From: Pyrenopolyporus hunteri
Lineage: Eukaryota; Ascomycota; Sordariomycetes; Xylariales; Hypoxylaceae
DNA length: 64,000 bases
Assembly (NCBI GenBank): GCA_902806595.1
Contig: CADCXC010000013.1
Span: forward strand, 868,001 to 932,000
Direction: 5' to 3'
Position numbers and translations under genes: made by a program. Positions 1-11,227 of the stretch are shown piece by piece (position 1 is the first letter of the stretch; every line of letters begins with the position of its first letter). Below the pieces are notes generated by a model. It saw only the letters and a list, made by a program, of their open reading frames with translations. It did no database searches and was not told where the DNA came from.

Positions 1-30
1 AGCCGCCCCTGGAAGGGTGGCGCGTGCGGC

Positions 31-2298
31 TTAAAACGCGGTCGTAAAGCTACGACCAAGAGCCGGCTTCGAAGCCTTGGAGGACGATGCTTGTCCGCCG
101 GGCGGCTGGCTGCCACCGATCCTCTCGAAACCCTGGAGGATATCTATGCCCGTACCCTCTTCGCTCTCATCTTCAAAGAATTGGGAAGTGCAGAAGTCTT
201 CCAAATTCATCCAGTCATTCTTAGCCGTGGAGACGTTTTTGGTCGGAGACTGTAAGAAGGCTTTATTGGGGGGCGACATGTCTTCGAACACCTTGCTAGG
301 TGTCTCATACAACATGGGCATCGTCGAAGCGGGAGCTTTTAGCAGGGGAGCCGAGGTTATCGACCTCTTTGAGGCCGAGTTTGCAAGGTCACCAAGGACG
401 CTAGCGGACGTGGTCCGGTCTAGGCGCCCTCTCCTAGCTGGGCGCTTTAAGGGAGAGCCGTTGTCCGCGGCAGAAAAGAACGGATCTAGAGACTGGTCTT
501 GGTATATGTCAAACTCCGACGGGTCGGTCACAAAGTCATTCAAGTTGAACAACGAATCGTCCATGTGGAAGGCCGGACTCCACGGAATCGGATCCTCAGT
601 GGCTATGGTGCTAACACGGCGAAGAGGTGAATTAAGCATCGACCGCACGTTGTCTCGATGTATCCGTAGGTTTGTGTTGGGCGACACGGAAGCGGGAGGC
701 TTCGGGGGCGCCTTCATTTTGACAGCCGGCGTTAGAGGCGGTAGCATCTGGCCGGTGTCATTCTGGCGTCGCACCGGCGACGAAGACGGAGGCATAAGAT
801 CATAAGGACGGCCCTTAGTAGGGCTATCGTAAGAAGAGGCACGCAATCGTGCAATCTCCTCCTCGGCTCGTCCCCTCTTAATTCGAGGACGGTTGGTTCC
901 CGAACTTAGTAATCGACTACCTCTGGGACGCATGACTGAAGACTCAAGTGAAGAGATATAACCGCTGTCATCCATACAAGCATCCATCGAGGCATACTTG
1001 CGCTTATGACTACGTTTGCGTGAGCCAGAGGAAGGGGGCTCCCTCTTGGTAGGCGGTGGAGTATTGCTGCGGGCCTCTATACGACGGGGAATCGGCGGTG
1101 ACGAGTGTATAGCGGCGGGCAACGGAGAGTATGCGCTGTTCTCCGCAGGCAGATGTTCTTGGACCTTGTCCGCCTGTTCCTCAGGACCCACATTGTCAGA
1201 AAGCGGAATAGTAGCGTCGGACGATACCTCGGGTGCTGGCTGCCCGACTGGGTCTTGAGGCGGTATCAAATTGTGGGCATATGGATTCGGCTGCGTTGGG
1301 AGCACTGGCGGTAAAGAGGGCAGACCATCGTGGAAAACGGTAGGGTCCATGCGCACGGGTTCGGCGCGGCCGGACATGAAAGGCGGATTTCCCATGCTTG
1401 CGGCAGACTTCTTGATCGGCTTCTCCCTCATGAACTGGTGCTCCATTCCAGGCTCTATAGCCCAATAATTACCCTTTCCCGGATCGTCCTTGGGCCGCTC
1501 TTGTTTGATAAAGGCCTTGTTGAGAGAAAGGTTATGCCGGATGCTGTTCTGCCAGCCGGCATCTTGCGCGTTGTAGAAGGAAAAATTATCCGATATCCAT
1601 TTGTAAATTTGGGATAGTGTCAGCCGTCTCTGAGGTGCGCGGAGGATGGCCATTCCGATCAATTGGGCATAGCTGTACGAAGGTTTCGCGCCTGTATCTT
1701 CGATGGCGGGAAAGGAATCGGGAAGCGGTAGGGCGGACTCTTCTTGCTTTGTCTTCTTCGCTGGTCTCGAATCCTGAATCGGGGCGGCTTCAAGTAGTGT
1801 GCGCTTCCTCGGAGGAGCGTTCTGGTAATAATTCTCTAGATTAAGGTTGAAGGTAGACGGCGCGGGATATAAAGTAGGATGAATATTCTCCTTCCCGAAA
1901 CCCGTGTTCGGCTCCACTGGCGGCTTCTGAACAACGGTCTTGAATCTCGACATTAGCGGCTGCTTCTTTTGCATCGAATCCGTCGTCTGTCCATGCGAAT
2001 CCGGCGGAAGAATCGATACGGAATTAAGTTTGTTGCCATGTGACGATCCGAGGGGCGTCAATGGAGATGAGGCGGTGCGCCCGGTCGCTTTGAATGGCGA
2101 GTGCTGCTTCGCGAGCCCGTTCGGTGGGTTGAATACTACATTTCCGTTCGAATTCTGGAGAACGCGGCGAGGAGATGATTGTTTTCCAACGGAGGGCATC
2201 GGCGCCCGGCTAATTGACGGCGCTGGCTGATCTAAGAAGTCGTCTTGAAATATGTGTAGCGGCTCGGTATTGGCCGCGAAGGCAGATGGTTTGACCAT
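31..2298 (-). CDS. Forkhead transcription factor, Sep1/Hcm1-like
   Basis: A single uninterrupted 755-residue frame whose ATG (2298) sits in a good context (CCAAAATGG). Residues about 204-292 form a complete forkhead winged-helix domain: it opens KPSYSYAQLIGMAI, and the recognition helix reads WQNSIRHNLSLNKAF (249-263). There is no FHA domain, which points to the Sep1/Hcm1 class rather than the Fkh1/Fkh2 class. Known members of that class activate cell-cycle and septation genes in the nucleus. The C-terminal half is low-complexity with many S/T-P sites, typical of CDK-regulated factors, and a KEN tripeptide lies at 136-138. Several K/R-rich patches (e.g. PPRKRT at 162-167, SRKRSHKRK) could act as nuclear localisation signals. 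The stop lies 31 bases from the window edge, so the 3' UTR is outside. The family assignment is sure; the Sep1/Hcm1 orthology is an inference from domain layout. Confidence 0.93.
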   Translation of the reverse strand: MVKPSAFAANTEPLHIFQDDFLDQPAPSISRAPMPSVGKQSSPRRVLQNSNGNVVFNPPNGLAKQHSPFKATGRTASSPLTPLGSSHGNKLNSVSILPPDSHGQTTDSMQKKQPLMSRFKTVVQKPPVEPNTGFGKENIHPTLYPAPSTFNLNLENYYQNAPPRKRTLLEAAPIQDSRPAKKTKQEESALPLPDSFPAIEDTGAKPSYSYAQLIGMAILRAPQRRLTLSQIYKWISDNFSFYNAQDAGWQNSIRHNLSLNKAFIKQERPKDDPGKGNYWAIEPGMEHQFMREKPIKKSAASMGNPPFMSGRAEPVRMDPTVFHDGLPSLPPVLPTQPNPYAHNLIPPQDPVGQPAPEVSSDATIPLSDNVGPEEQADKVQEHLPAENSAYSPLPAAIHSSPPIPRRIEARSNTPPPTKREPPSSGSRKRSHKRKYASMDACMDDSGYISSLESSVMRPRGSRLLSSGTNRPRIKRGRAEEEIARLRASSYDSPTKGRPYDLMPPSSSPVRRQNDTGQMLPPLTPAVKMKAPPKPPASVSPNTNLRIHRDNVRSMLNSPLRRVSTIATEDPIPWSPAFHMDDSLFNLNDFVTDPSEFDIYQDQSLDPFFSAADNGSPLKRPARRGRLDRTTSASVLGDLANSASKRSITSAPLLKAPASTMPMLYETPSKVFEDMSPPNKAFLQSPTKNVSTAKNDWMNLEDFCTSQFFEDESEEGTGIDILQGFERIGGSQPPGGQASSSKASKPALGRSFTTAF

Positions 2299-2448
2299 TT
2301 TGGTCGGTAAATACTTGTTTGTTCGTCGCTCGACAGGACTATCGTGTTTGCTATCGCTATCAGTTAGACGTAGATGCGATATTGTATGATTGATGTGCGA
2401 CTTCGAGTGTAGTTCGTCTAAGAATCCAGGTTCTTCCCGCTTCTTGGA

Positions 2449-2516
2449 CTGCGTAACGATTGGGAGATGTGAAAACGGAACGACCTAGCACTCAGCCAGA
2501 ACTTACCTTGGGCGAC
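2449..2516 (-). other. Putative 5' UTR intron of the forkhead gene
   Basis: On the minus strand, 150-220 bases upstream of the forkhead ATG, a strong donor (CAAG|GTAAGTTC) is followed 68 bases later by an acceptor (TTACGCAG|TCC). Length and donor match the other introns here. I see no good CTAAC branch site, and no transcript evidence is available. Confidence 0.35.
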
Positions 2517-3494
2517 TTTAATTAGCTGTGGAGCCCACGAAGCAAGGGTTGGCTGTGGCGCGTCAGGTATCAGGCACTTGACGTGCCTAGAGGATAGATG
2601 GTCTCAGAAGTGAACTGTCTGTCGTAAAGTTCAAATAACGATATGCGCAATAGTCGGCATGGAAGCGTCATTGACGACGATATCGCAAGTAGGAGGAGTG
2701 GTAATGATGATAAGGATGGGTTGCCGTATGGAGACGGGTAGGTAAAGTGATAGGAAGAAGAAGAGGGGGGAGAGGGAACGGAGAACGGAGTCGCGGGGGA
2801 TCGAGATAGTGAATGCGTGCTAACCTTGGCCGGGTGCTAGGCAGTGCGGGCGTCAGAGGTTGCAGCAGAGAGCGCAAGAACGCCTATGGTGCGTCAAGGG
2901 CTAAAGTCAAAGTGAGAAAGTGCAATAGGTGTGTGGTGTGTACGGTGGTGGTGTAGACCGCGAAAGGGCTGCAGGGCAGGCACCGGGCAGTGATAGATTA
3001 AAGCCAGGTCCCGGGGGGGATACCAGAGGGAAAGACCGAATAGGGTTAATTGAGCAGCATCGAACGTGCCAGGATTGGCGGAGTGCAGAATGCCAACTCA
3101 GCACAAGATCCACTTAGTCGGACCCGCCTTGGATGTACGGATGTACGCGAAGCGCAAGATGGGATTGGACGATAGCGTCGCGGACTGGAACGACCATGGC
3201 AAGTGCTGAACAAGGTTGTTTTAAACACACCAGGCCAGAAAAAGCTGCCGGGCCTGTTTGCAAGGAATGTCGAAGCGAATCCTAGTTTCTACGGGGTGGG
3301 GGGTTAAGAAGATAGTGTTTCCGCATGTGGTCACGGTTGGCTAGTTGGATAAGTGATGCGGTCGAGAAGCAGGTCCAAAACCCTGCGGACAGTATCCAAT
3401 CGCGACGGGCTGTGCAAAATAGATTTGCGGATACTATGTCCGTAATGCGAAGATCCGTTTGTCTAGAGTGTTTGGCAGTGTGCGCGTGTATGTA

Positions 3495-3529
3495 AGTAGG
3501 TAGGTAGGTAGGTATGTATGTATGTATGT
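3495..3529. repeat. TAGG/TATG tetranucleotide microsatellite
   Basis: About four TAGG units run directly into about four TATG units. The tetranucleotide TAGG/CCTA recurs throughout the intergenic DNA of this window, here in its longest pure run. Confidence 0.8.
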
Positions 3530-6500
3530 GCTTGGTGCTGCTGCTGATAATTCAGTAGGTACCGTGATAAACGGCGATGGTTGATTGTCGAGAGCCGAGG
3601 TGGGCGGGTTGGGCCAAGGCAACACCAGGAATGCGAGCAAACGGGATGTTAGGACTCGTACCCGATGAACGAACTCTTGTCGCACTGGCTGTTCCCAAAA
3701 TTCTTCAGATTTAGCTGTGGTGCTCATGCAGACCAGAACATTGATAGCTGAGAATGGTACGAGCGTTTAGGATTGATGGGAAGGGATGGAGGTTGATTGG
3801 TCGGGAATGTCGCGCGTAGGTGCAGAATGTATGAGAATTGAGGGAAGACGAGAAGTTGATTGGAACGCGAGGGCGCGTCGCCGCGCTTTCTCCCTTTGTT
3901 ATGCTAACCACACCGCGTCGAGCCAATCAGAGCCCGGGAATTGACTTCACTCCACCTTGGCGGACCCGTAAAAGTTTATGTAATGATACGCGTACTACGT
4001 AAGACGTACCCTCGTACGAGGTACATCGCCCAGGTATCTTTCAATTCCTGCCTATTCCAGCTATTCCAGTACCATTGGTAGCCTATCTCGAACCTTGTCT
4101 TAAGCCTTGTTGTACCCATGTACCACCTAACCCATCTCTGTATTATACTTGCATGCCTACCTCTTAACATCGAAGATATTCGGGATTAATGAACGGTTCA
4201 ATGTCGAACATACCCATTCTCCTCCTACCTTATTAATACCTAATTCACTATCCGGATTCCTTCGATTTATTTTTTTTCTACTCAACTAGCCGAAGTAAGG
4301 TACTTTCCACAATATATGCTTTCTAAATGACTTGCTTTTCCCGTCCCGAATTGTGGCTTACATAGTGCATACATATACGAAAAGGGGTAATAATTCAACC
4401 CCGTCCAAGCACATTTCGAGAAATTCCACATCTGCCGGCGCCATCTCGACTGGCCGACTCAACCAAGAATATGGTTAGGCAGACATGATATCATGTCCTC
4501 ATGGCCGGGTCCATCGAGCTCCATTCCTATTTCCGGTCTTTGCCTAGACCCATCTTAGACTAAGGCCTACCGCCTCGATCTGACGGAACTCTTTAATTAA
4601 ACTGCCGTGCGCCCAAGAAACTCTCAGACAGACAGATCAAGTCTTGTTTCCGATCCATTCGATTTCTATATCCAAGAAATGTTATGAGTCATCTCCAGAA
4701 GCTGTGCCAACTAGTATGGGGCAGAAAAGTAGGTACCCAGGAATCAATACCTATCTCCTTGCTAAACCTCTCGATGCGCCACAGCCAGATTACTGGATTG
4801 TATAACTTACTGTGTGTCTCTCCAGATTTAATTAATTAAACGAGAAACTCCGGTATTGAGCCATCTAAGCCGGCGGCTGCTAGGATCAAGCTGTACTGCA
4901 GACATCTTCCTTCGGTTTCCGGTATGGGGCCGCATCCTTAGGTACCATAATCTGTCTCCCTTACCGTATGTATAGAGTATCTTCTTCACTGTCAGCAAGA
5001 GGACACACACAATCCGTGGCTATCTAGAACTTCGTGCCGACCCCCATTGGCAGGAAACATATTTTCCAGAGTTGTACCGTATCATTTCAATCATCCTCTC
5101 TAGCTCTTAGTTATCTCCCTAAATATCACGTATATGATCATACTTAAAAGTCCATTATTCCAAGTTCTTCCGTTGATTCGCGTTCTACCTTGGAGTTCGA
5201 CCGCGAATCCCTGCTTTATACGCTTCCCATTAACCCCTAATTAGGCAGGTCGACCGACCGCAAACCTTTGCGCCGCATCAGTACTGGTATCGCATTGAGC
5301 TAGAAAGTGCGAACCGTATGAGGCCTCAAGCGACATGTACGCAGTAGTATTTCGCAAAACGTTAGGTCGGTGATGTATAACCTCGACCACGATGCGCACG
5401 GTACACTAAGGCAATGAGTACGGGCCAACGCCTATGACGTGCCCGACACCTGTCGTGTTTTCCCTACGCCTTGGATGATATGTGAGGAAATGTGAAACAC
5501 GGAAATACCAGGCCCGGGGCCGCCATCGGGACTGGTCGAGACCCCCCTACCTAACCTACCAACAAGAATGCCTGTCTTGTCCGAAAATTTTGGTCATACT
5601 TGCCATAATTAAACCTAGACAAGAACCCACTAGTGAACTCTTGGGACTTGGTCGTAAGCATTCCCCAGTGATCATCAGGCCACGGCCTTCCACCCGGTAT
5701 TACTATCGAGCGTCAGCTTTATACTAGTAGAACAAACGGTGAAGCCATAGTCAGATCCGAAAGAGAGGGAGACAGAGAAAGAGAAGTTCTCGACCTCATT
5801 CAGCGCAACCAAGAAGCATTCAATACACGCTAGCGCGCAATGACCGTTATTTCCATGCTGACGTGGGAAAGCAGATTGCTCCCTGTCGCCATTCGCGCGT
5901 TCGGAATCGTTGCGAGCTCCTTGGGAGTTATGAGAGGCCGAGAAGCTCCCTGGCAAGCCCAACCCGGGGATTCTCGTTGCAGTCAGTCCATAGCATGGTG
6001 CCCGACATGAAAGCCTGGCAGCAAAGCCCGCTCGGATGGGAGTCAGATATGGGGCTCTACGAGCCAGTACAGAGTCGTGGATTTGAGGACGGCCTCGCGG
6101 CGGGTCGGGCTCCCCATAGATCCAACAGGTTAGGGTTCACCCGACCATGCCGAGCCTCGTCGGGCGCTCGAGAGCGTATGAGTCTCTTAGAGCAACACCT
6201 ATTCATCAGCTCTTTGGTTACGGCCCCCAGGACGTGCGTTGGCTATGTCTTGATGGTTACTTTAAGTCCGGCGAAGGAGTAATGGTCTGACGGCGTATTA
6301 ATTTATTGCCTTCTCACCCAGTTAGTGGACGTTGTTGGTTGAGCAAGAAGCCGTACCCAGGTGAAGGCAACTCTTCTATCCGCGGTATCGTAGGTAGTAT
6401 TCCAGGATAATTCTATGACACTTCATCAACAGTTACTAGCCGACTGTTGGAATATCCTTTAGCAGCTATTCGTTAGTTGGTCATGAAGCTGGGTGCGGCC

Positions 6501-7106
6501 ATTCTAGGGTGAAGAATGGAGCCTCCGTATAGACACTGACCATGTCGGCCATACGAACGAGCATTCACGTCCTACACACGCGGTCTCGGTAGGAGCAACC
6601 TTAAAAGGTCTGTCCAACCGGTAACGCCTCTGCCGAAGGAAAGGAGCTCAATCAATATCTTACCCCAACCCAGCCCGATAGCCCATCAATGCTCAACTAT
6701 CATCAGAATTAGGGTTCTAGGACTTCGGTATGCCCCTAATAGCACTTGCTAAGTACATGTCATCCGCTCATAGAAGACGACCCCAAATATAAAGCGGATC
6801 CGTTACTCTCAATAAACAAGCCACCAGATTATCAACACCCATCATCCGGGTCAGCTAGGGTAACTGCTAAAAGGGCGTATTTTCCAAAACAGCGGCCAGA
6901 AAGGGGGCTAGGGGGAGAAAACACCCGAGGCGGTAGTCCAGCTGGTAATATGCTTAGAAATAGATATCCCTGAAACGACACCGTGGTGTATTAAGAGACG
7001 TTCCATCCCGCCATACGTACCATGGAAAACTAATGCGTATATGCTCGCTCTATAATGAGAAATCGTAAGCAATTCATGTCCCAATCCCACCCAGTGACGC
7101 ACATTG

Positions 7107-8405
7107 CTATAGTGTTCGCCACACTTCGTAAATCTTATTCCTCATGACCTCGTGGCCAAGTGATCTAGGATGGAAGGTCTTGCCGTAGTACGTAGGGACG
7201 TACCACATAGAATTCTCGGTGGCGAAGTCCCCCCGAGCTAGCTGCAGGCTTGGATCCTGGTGTTTAGCCATAGCCATATAGCACAAAGCTAACTCGCCCC
7301 AGTCTCCAGACGCCTTCGCGGGTTCAAGACACGACGACGGGTCAGCCAGAGGCGAGCTTGGGGGCAGAATCTCGAGGTCGCGGATATGATTCGATTGGGT
7401 GCCGTTCGAAGCATTGTCCGGGCCGCCTACGAGGAAGAACCACGTATCTTTGCGGTCGTAGTCAGGCTCCGTGACACCCTCCTCGCAGAACCGGTGGCCA
7501 TCAAACTCCTTGTCATAATCAGCAAAGATGACCTTATCCTTGGCGAATCGTGAGTTAACGAGGTTGATCGTCTTGCGGATCTTGGCGTTAACTGTGAGAA
7601 CCATGGCATTCATCTTGATCCTCAGGTCTTTCTTCAGCTTCGGCCCATTCCACCAGATGCCGAAGCTCATATTGTCACAATCGTCGGTGGTTTCGTTGAA
7701 GAACCGAGCGTACCCCGTGACCGTGATAAGAAAGGATGGTCTCTTCTCCCAGCGAACCTTATCGAGGATTTCCATGATGATGACCTCGAGGCGGTGGTCG
7801 AACTCATCGCTTTCGATCTGATCCCTCGCGTTTGCTAGCGCGGTCTCGCAGGTGCCCGAGTAGAAGTTGTAGAAGCGGAATACGCACGCATTGATTACGT
7901 CAAAGAAGCCGAGGTCGTTTCCGCCGATGGACAGTAATGCGAAATCTAGTGGCAGCGAGACGTTGAAGATGTCGATCTGGCCGCCGTGAGCACCGTCGCG
8001 GCTAGACAGTATCTCCTGGGTCGTGGCTCCAGTACAGGATAGGAATTGGAATGCCGTAGAGTTTCGTCCGCCTTGATTAGCCAATAAGTCGGCAGCGATC
8101 AGTGCGCCATGGGCACCTAATCCTCGGCGGCAATCATCTTCCTTGCCATTTACACCGGTGCCAATTCCCGCGCTGTAAGAATCGCCAAAGGCGGCGAAGC
8201 CGGTCAGGGAACCGACCCTTCCGGGTGAGACTAAGGGGAGAGGGGGCGAAGGCGGTCGACCACGGCCCAATCGGCCGTCTCCAATGACATATTGAGCCTC
8301 CGAGGCTACCAGACGACGCTGCCGAGACGCGCGGCTAGAAACAGCCCCAAAGAAAATGAATAAGACGAATGTAACATCCAAGCGCATGGCGAAGCCGGGC
8401 TTCAT
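7107..8405 (-). CDS. Secreted SGNH/GDSL-type hydrolase (lipase/esterase-like)
   Basis: Intronless, 432 residues. An N-terminal hydrophobic stretch (about residues 7-24, VTFVLFIFFGAV) acts as signal peptide; an in-frame Met at residue 7 is an alternative start. The SGNH signature is complete: block I FAAFGDSYSAG with the nucleophile Ser at about 76, block III SIGGNDLGF with Asn at 163, and a C-terminal FHP...GH motif (His 412, probably catalytic, and His 418). These enzymes hydrolyse ester or acyl bonds of lipids or polysaccharides; the substrate here is unknown. Cys residues in SCTGATT and DCRRG, and N-x-S/T sites (e.g. NVS, NET, NMS, NGT), agree with a secreted glycoprotein. A proline-rich linker (about 50-62) precedes the catalytic domain. 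The gene is divergent from the LEA-like gene starting at 10206. Confidence 0.88.
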   Translation of the reverse strand: MKPGFAMRLDVTFVLFIFFGAVSSRASRQRRLVASEAQYVIGDGRLGRGRPPSPPLPLVSPGRVGSLTGFAAFGDSYSAGIGTGVNGKEDDCRRGLGAHGALIAADLLANQGGRNSTAFQFLSCTGATTQEILSSRDGAHGGQIDIFNVSLPLDFALLSIGGNDLGFFDVINACVFRFYNFYSGTCETALANARDQIESDEFDHRLEVIIMEILDKVRWEKRPSFLITVTGYARFFNETTDDCDNMSFGIWWNGPKLKKDLRIKMNAMVLTVNAKIRKTINLVNSRFAKDKVIFADYDKEFDGHRFCEEGVTEPDYDRKDTWFFLVGGPDNASNGTQSNHIRDLEILPPSSPLADPSSCLEPAKASGDWGELALCYMAMAKHQDPSLQLARGDFATENSMWYVPTYYGKTFHPRSLGHEVMRNKIYEVWRTL

Positions 8406-10205
8406 TCAAGGCGTAAGTCAAAATACATAGCTCGAGCGATATGCATCCTCGAGCTGAAGATAAAGTAGACGAGCCCAGCCATTGAGTAGAGCTAGGCAGC
8501 GAAATAGATAAGATAGAAGGAGGGCTGTCAGCAAAGGAAGGCTGTGTTTAGTTAGGTAGGTAATATTGTAAATCGAAGGGCGAAGTCACAAGGAGAGGCC
8601 AATGAGAAAGGCTTTTAAGCCAATGCCTCGAGCACATGCGTAGTACCGGGGCCTTGATTCCTTCCCCTTATTCGATACCAGTGGGGGGATAAAGTATAAG
8701 CATCGGCCACGTGCGGCGCGATAGTCCTTCGGTTAAGTTAGATAAGGCATTGTACCTAATACAGAGTTTCGTTCCTCTCATACATGTAGCGGCTCCTTCC
8801 CCTCTAGAGTTGTTAGAGTCAGCTGCTCTCGTACATAATGCGAGTACCCCAATGAGAGTATATGCATCGCCGTTTCGTTAACCCAACTCTAAGAAATTAC
8901 CCCTTTCTAGGATGATAAGGCTAAATGTTACTTAGGTACACTTATCTTATACTTAGGTATCTTACTACCATATTTCATCAATGACGGCTGATGCTTCACT
9001 TTCACAAAGTGTTACCAACGCTTCGGGATACACTTGATCTGAGGCGTTGGGCCTTGGACGAAGCGAATAGCCAATTGGTTGAAGCTCGCATATCTCAAGC
9101 TCATAATGATTTTCCTGGTTAAAAAGAAAATGCTCGGAGTGGTGTTAGTGCACCGAAAGAAAAGTATTCTCATCTACAGCACCTCCTTCGAAGAATATGG
9201 CAACCGGATTAGAGGCGTTCCTCGGCGTCGGAGGCAGCGAGACTAACTTCGTCTCTCTCAATTGAGGCCGATTCCCATACATTGGGATCATAGGTCTCCA
9301 GCCAGCCGGTAGCGGCATTCCAACATCTTGTTCTGTGCCTTTCGTCATCCGGGTAATGTCACGCTAGACAGAAACCACCTATTACAAATCTGAGGTATGT
9401 ACATTTCGTATGTATCGTTATAAGACAACCTGTCGCAAATCATGTTTCTAATTGAAGGTTAGAAGCAACAGCTCCAACTCTTAGGAGCTCCCCAAAACTC
9501 CGAGCTGAAAATACAATGACGTCAACGCCTCTTTGACCCCACCGACGTCATCGCTCATCTACACGTTGGACCCCCGCCAAGCTTGTTCAGGATGCCCTCG
9601 TTATTCTCGACCACTCACCACTTACGCAGAAAAAAAATCAAGTCTGGTGTCAGGGCTAGGTCTACCTTCATCGGTAAGAGGCGTCCTCCCGTAATTCCTT
9701 TCCCTAAATCGAGATCGATACAACTTCTTGATTGCCAACTCGATTGTGGCACACGGGCTCTTGCGTATAAGTCAGTGGCGACCAATCCGAGACCTCAATC
9801 CCAGCTTGGTCGCTTTCGTCAAGCCACATGTAGTTCTAGTTCAAGGAGAAACACTACGGATCCTAGCAAGGAATCTCTTTGTGTAATCTCCTTGCCGTCT
9901 TAAGCGGTCATCCTTCCCCCCTGCAGGGAAACGGCTGTATGCTATCATGAAAGACGTCAGAGATAAACCCACTCCAATGTCCTAATCTTTGCCGTGCTGT
10001 ATCTAACGCGGATCTCCATATAACAACCGCCTTAGACCTGCCATGCTACCTGAGCTTAGCCATTTCTTGTTTCCCCGGATTTACGTGACCCTTCCATAAC
10101 TCAAACATCTAGATAAACTTCTTTCCAAACTGCCAAGCATACTACCCAAGACTATCACGTGTATACATATATACCTTAATCTAGCCTACTACTTAGGATA
10201 AACTC
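8406..10205. other. Divergent promoter region with CRE elements
   Basis: 1.8 kb between the divergently transcribed SGNH hydrolase (-) and LEA-like gene (+). It holds two CRE-type motifs at 9517-9550. A 67-codon ATG frame at 9145-9348 (-) and a 106-codon frame at 9583-9903 (+) have no recognisable similarity and are not called as genes. Confidence 0.6.
9517..9550. promoter_or_regulatory. Paired CRE/ATF sites
   Basis: A perfect palindromic TGACGTCA (9517-9524) is followed 19 bases later by GACGTCA (9544-9550). Fungal Atf1/CREB-type bZIP stress regulators bind this motif. The pair lies about 660-690 bases upstream of the LEA-like gene at 10206 and about 1.1 kb upstream of the SGNH hydrolase. 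Functionality is inferred from motif and position only. Confidence 0.45.
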
Positions 10206-11227
10206 ATGATGGAGACTGTAAACAACATGGCTTCCGCGGCCGCAAAGGCCGTCTGGGGCGAGAACAAGCAGAACGGCCCAGAACCCATCTCGGGCCAGAC
10301 CGGCGACACTTCCAAGGGCGAGCCGTACGATGCCGGTAACATCGGTAATAGACCTTATACGAACACTACGTCAGATGAACAGCGAACTAACACAACTCGC
10401 AAAAAATAGAAGATCCCAAAGCCCAGGCCGCCCTGGCAGAAGCAAACGGTGACACAAGCGGCGAGACGACCGGGCAGGCTCCCCGCGAAACCAACGGCTC
10501 GTCCGAACGCACCCAAGACGCGCAGTTCGCCAAGCACACAGGCACCGCCGCCGAATCGTCGGAAACGCCCGACAACCCGTCGACCAACCTGAAGCTCAAG
10601 AGCGGCGCCGGGGAGGACACGACCAAGGACCAGAACGACACGCGGGACCCGGCGAACCCGCGGACGAACCCCAAGTCCGCGCCCACGGACGTCAACGACG
10701 CCGACGCCGGCGCCGGCGACGGGCCGAACGAGGCGCAGAAGCTCGAGGGCCCCGGGCCCCGCCCCGTCGACGAGGTCGCGCGCGAGAACGGCGGGGACGC
10801 GGGGAACGCTGGGAGGGGCGCAGCTTCGGAGAGTAATGGAGGGCGAGGAGCGGGAGGAGAAGATGGGGACGAGGAGGATGAGGATGGCCCGAACGCGAAG
10901 AGCAAGGGCGAGGGGACGGGCGAGAAGTACGTCCGGAGCAGCGGGCTGAAGGCCGACGGCGGCGATTTCGATGCGACGAAGCCCGGGGCCGGGAAGGAGG
11001 CTGATCGTAAGTCCACTATGTTTTATCCCTTTACGCTCGTATATGGGGGATATACCTGGGCTTTTAAGCGGTGTCGATGATCGGTGACTGACGTGAGAGC
11101 AGGTCTGATGGAAGAGAAGGGGATACATGGCGGGCAAAATGCTAATGGCGATGCACATGGCGATGGCGATAAGAAGGAGAAGAAGAGCATCGGCAAGAAG
11201 ATCAAGGATAAATTGCATCGCCACTGA
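10206..11227 (+). CDS. LEA/hydrophilin-like disordered stress protein (fungal conserved family)
   Basis: Three exons by inspection: 10206-10344, 10410-11006 and 11103-11227, giving 286 residues. Introns of 65 and 96 nt have GTAATA/TAG and GTAAGT/CAG ends, both phase 1. The protein is almost wholly hydrophilic: rich in Gly, Asn, Asp, Glu, Lys, Thr and Pro, with no hydrophobic core and no Cys. The N-terminus carries a short amphipathic block (VNNMASAAAKAVWG) and a GQTGDTSKGEPYDAGN motif. The extreme C-terminus is lysine-rich (KKSIGKKIKDKLHRH). I recall this end-to-end layout from unnamed Pezizomycotina proteins resembling late-embryogenesis-abundant proteins or hydrophilins. Protection of membranes or proteins in desiccation or stress is inferred, not shown. 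Exon 2 is much more GC-rich than its surroundings, and this produces long spurious antisense frames. Confidence 0.75.

Larger units (their letters stand above)
2299..7106. other. Intergenic region, forkhead promoter side
   Basis: About 4.8 kb without a gene I can support. The part next to 2298 is the 5' leader and promoter of the minus-strand forkhead gene. Position 3495-3529 is a (TAGG)n(TATG)n microsatellite. The rest is mixed-composition sequence with TACC/TAGG motifs. An open frame at 5863-6282 (+, 139 codons) has no recognisable domain. Confidence 0.6.

Noticed and set aside
77..805. 242-codon plus-strand frame opposite the forkhead gene
   Set aside because: Antisense shadow of the Ser/Pro-rich C-terminal half of the forkhead protein; no domain.
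5863..6282. 139-codon plus-strand frame
   Set aside because: ATG start but no recognisable domain, no codon-usage or homology support, and overlapped by an opposite frame of similar length.
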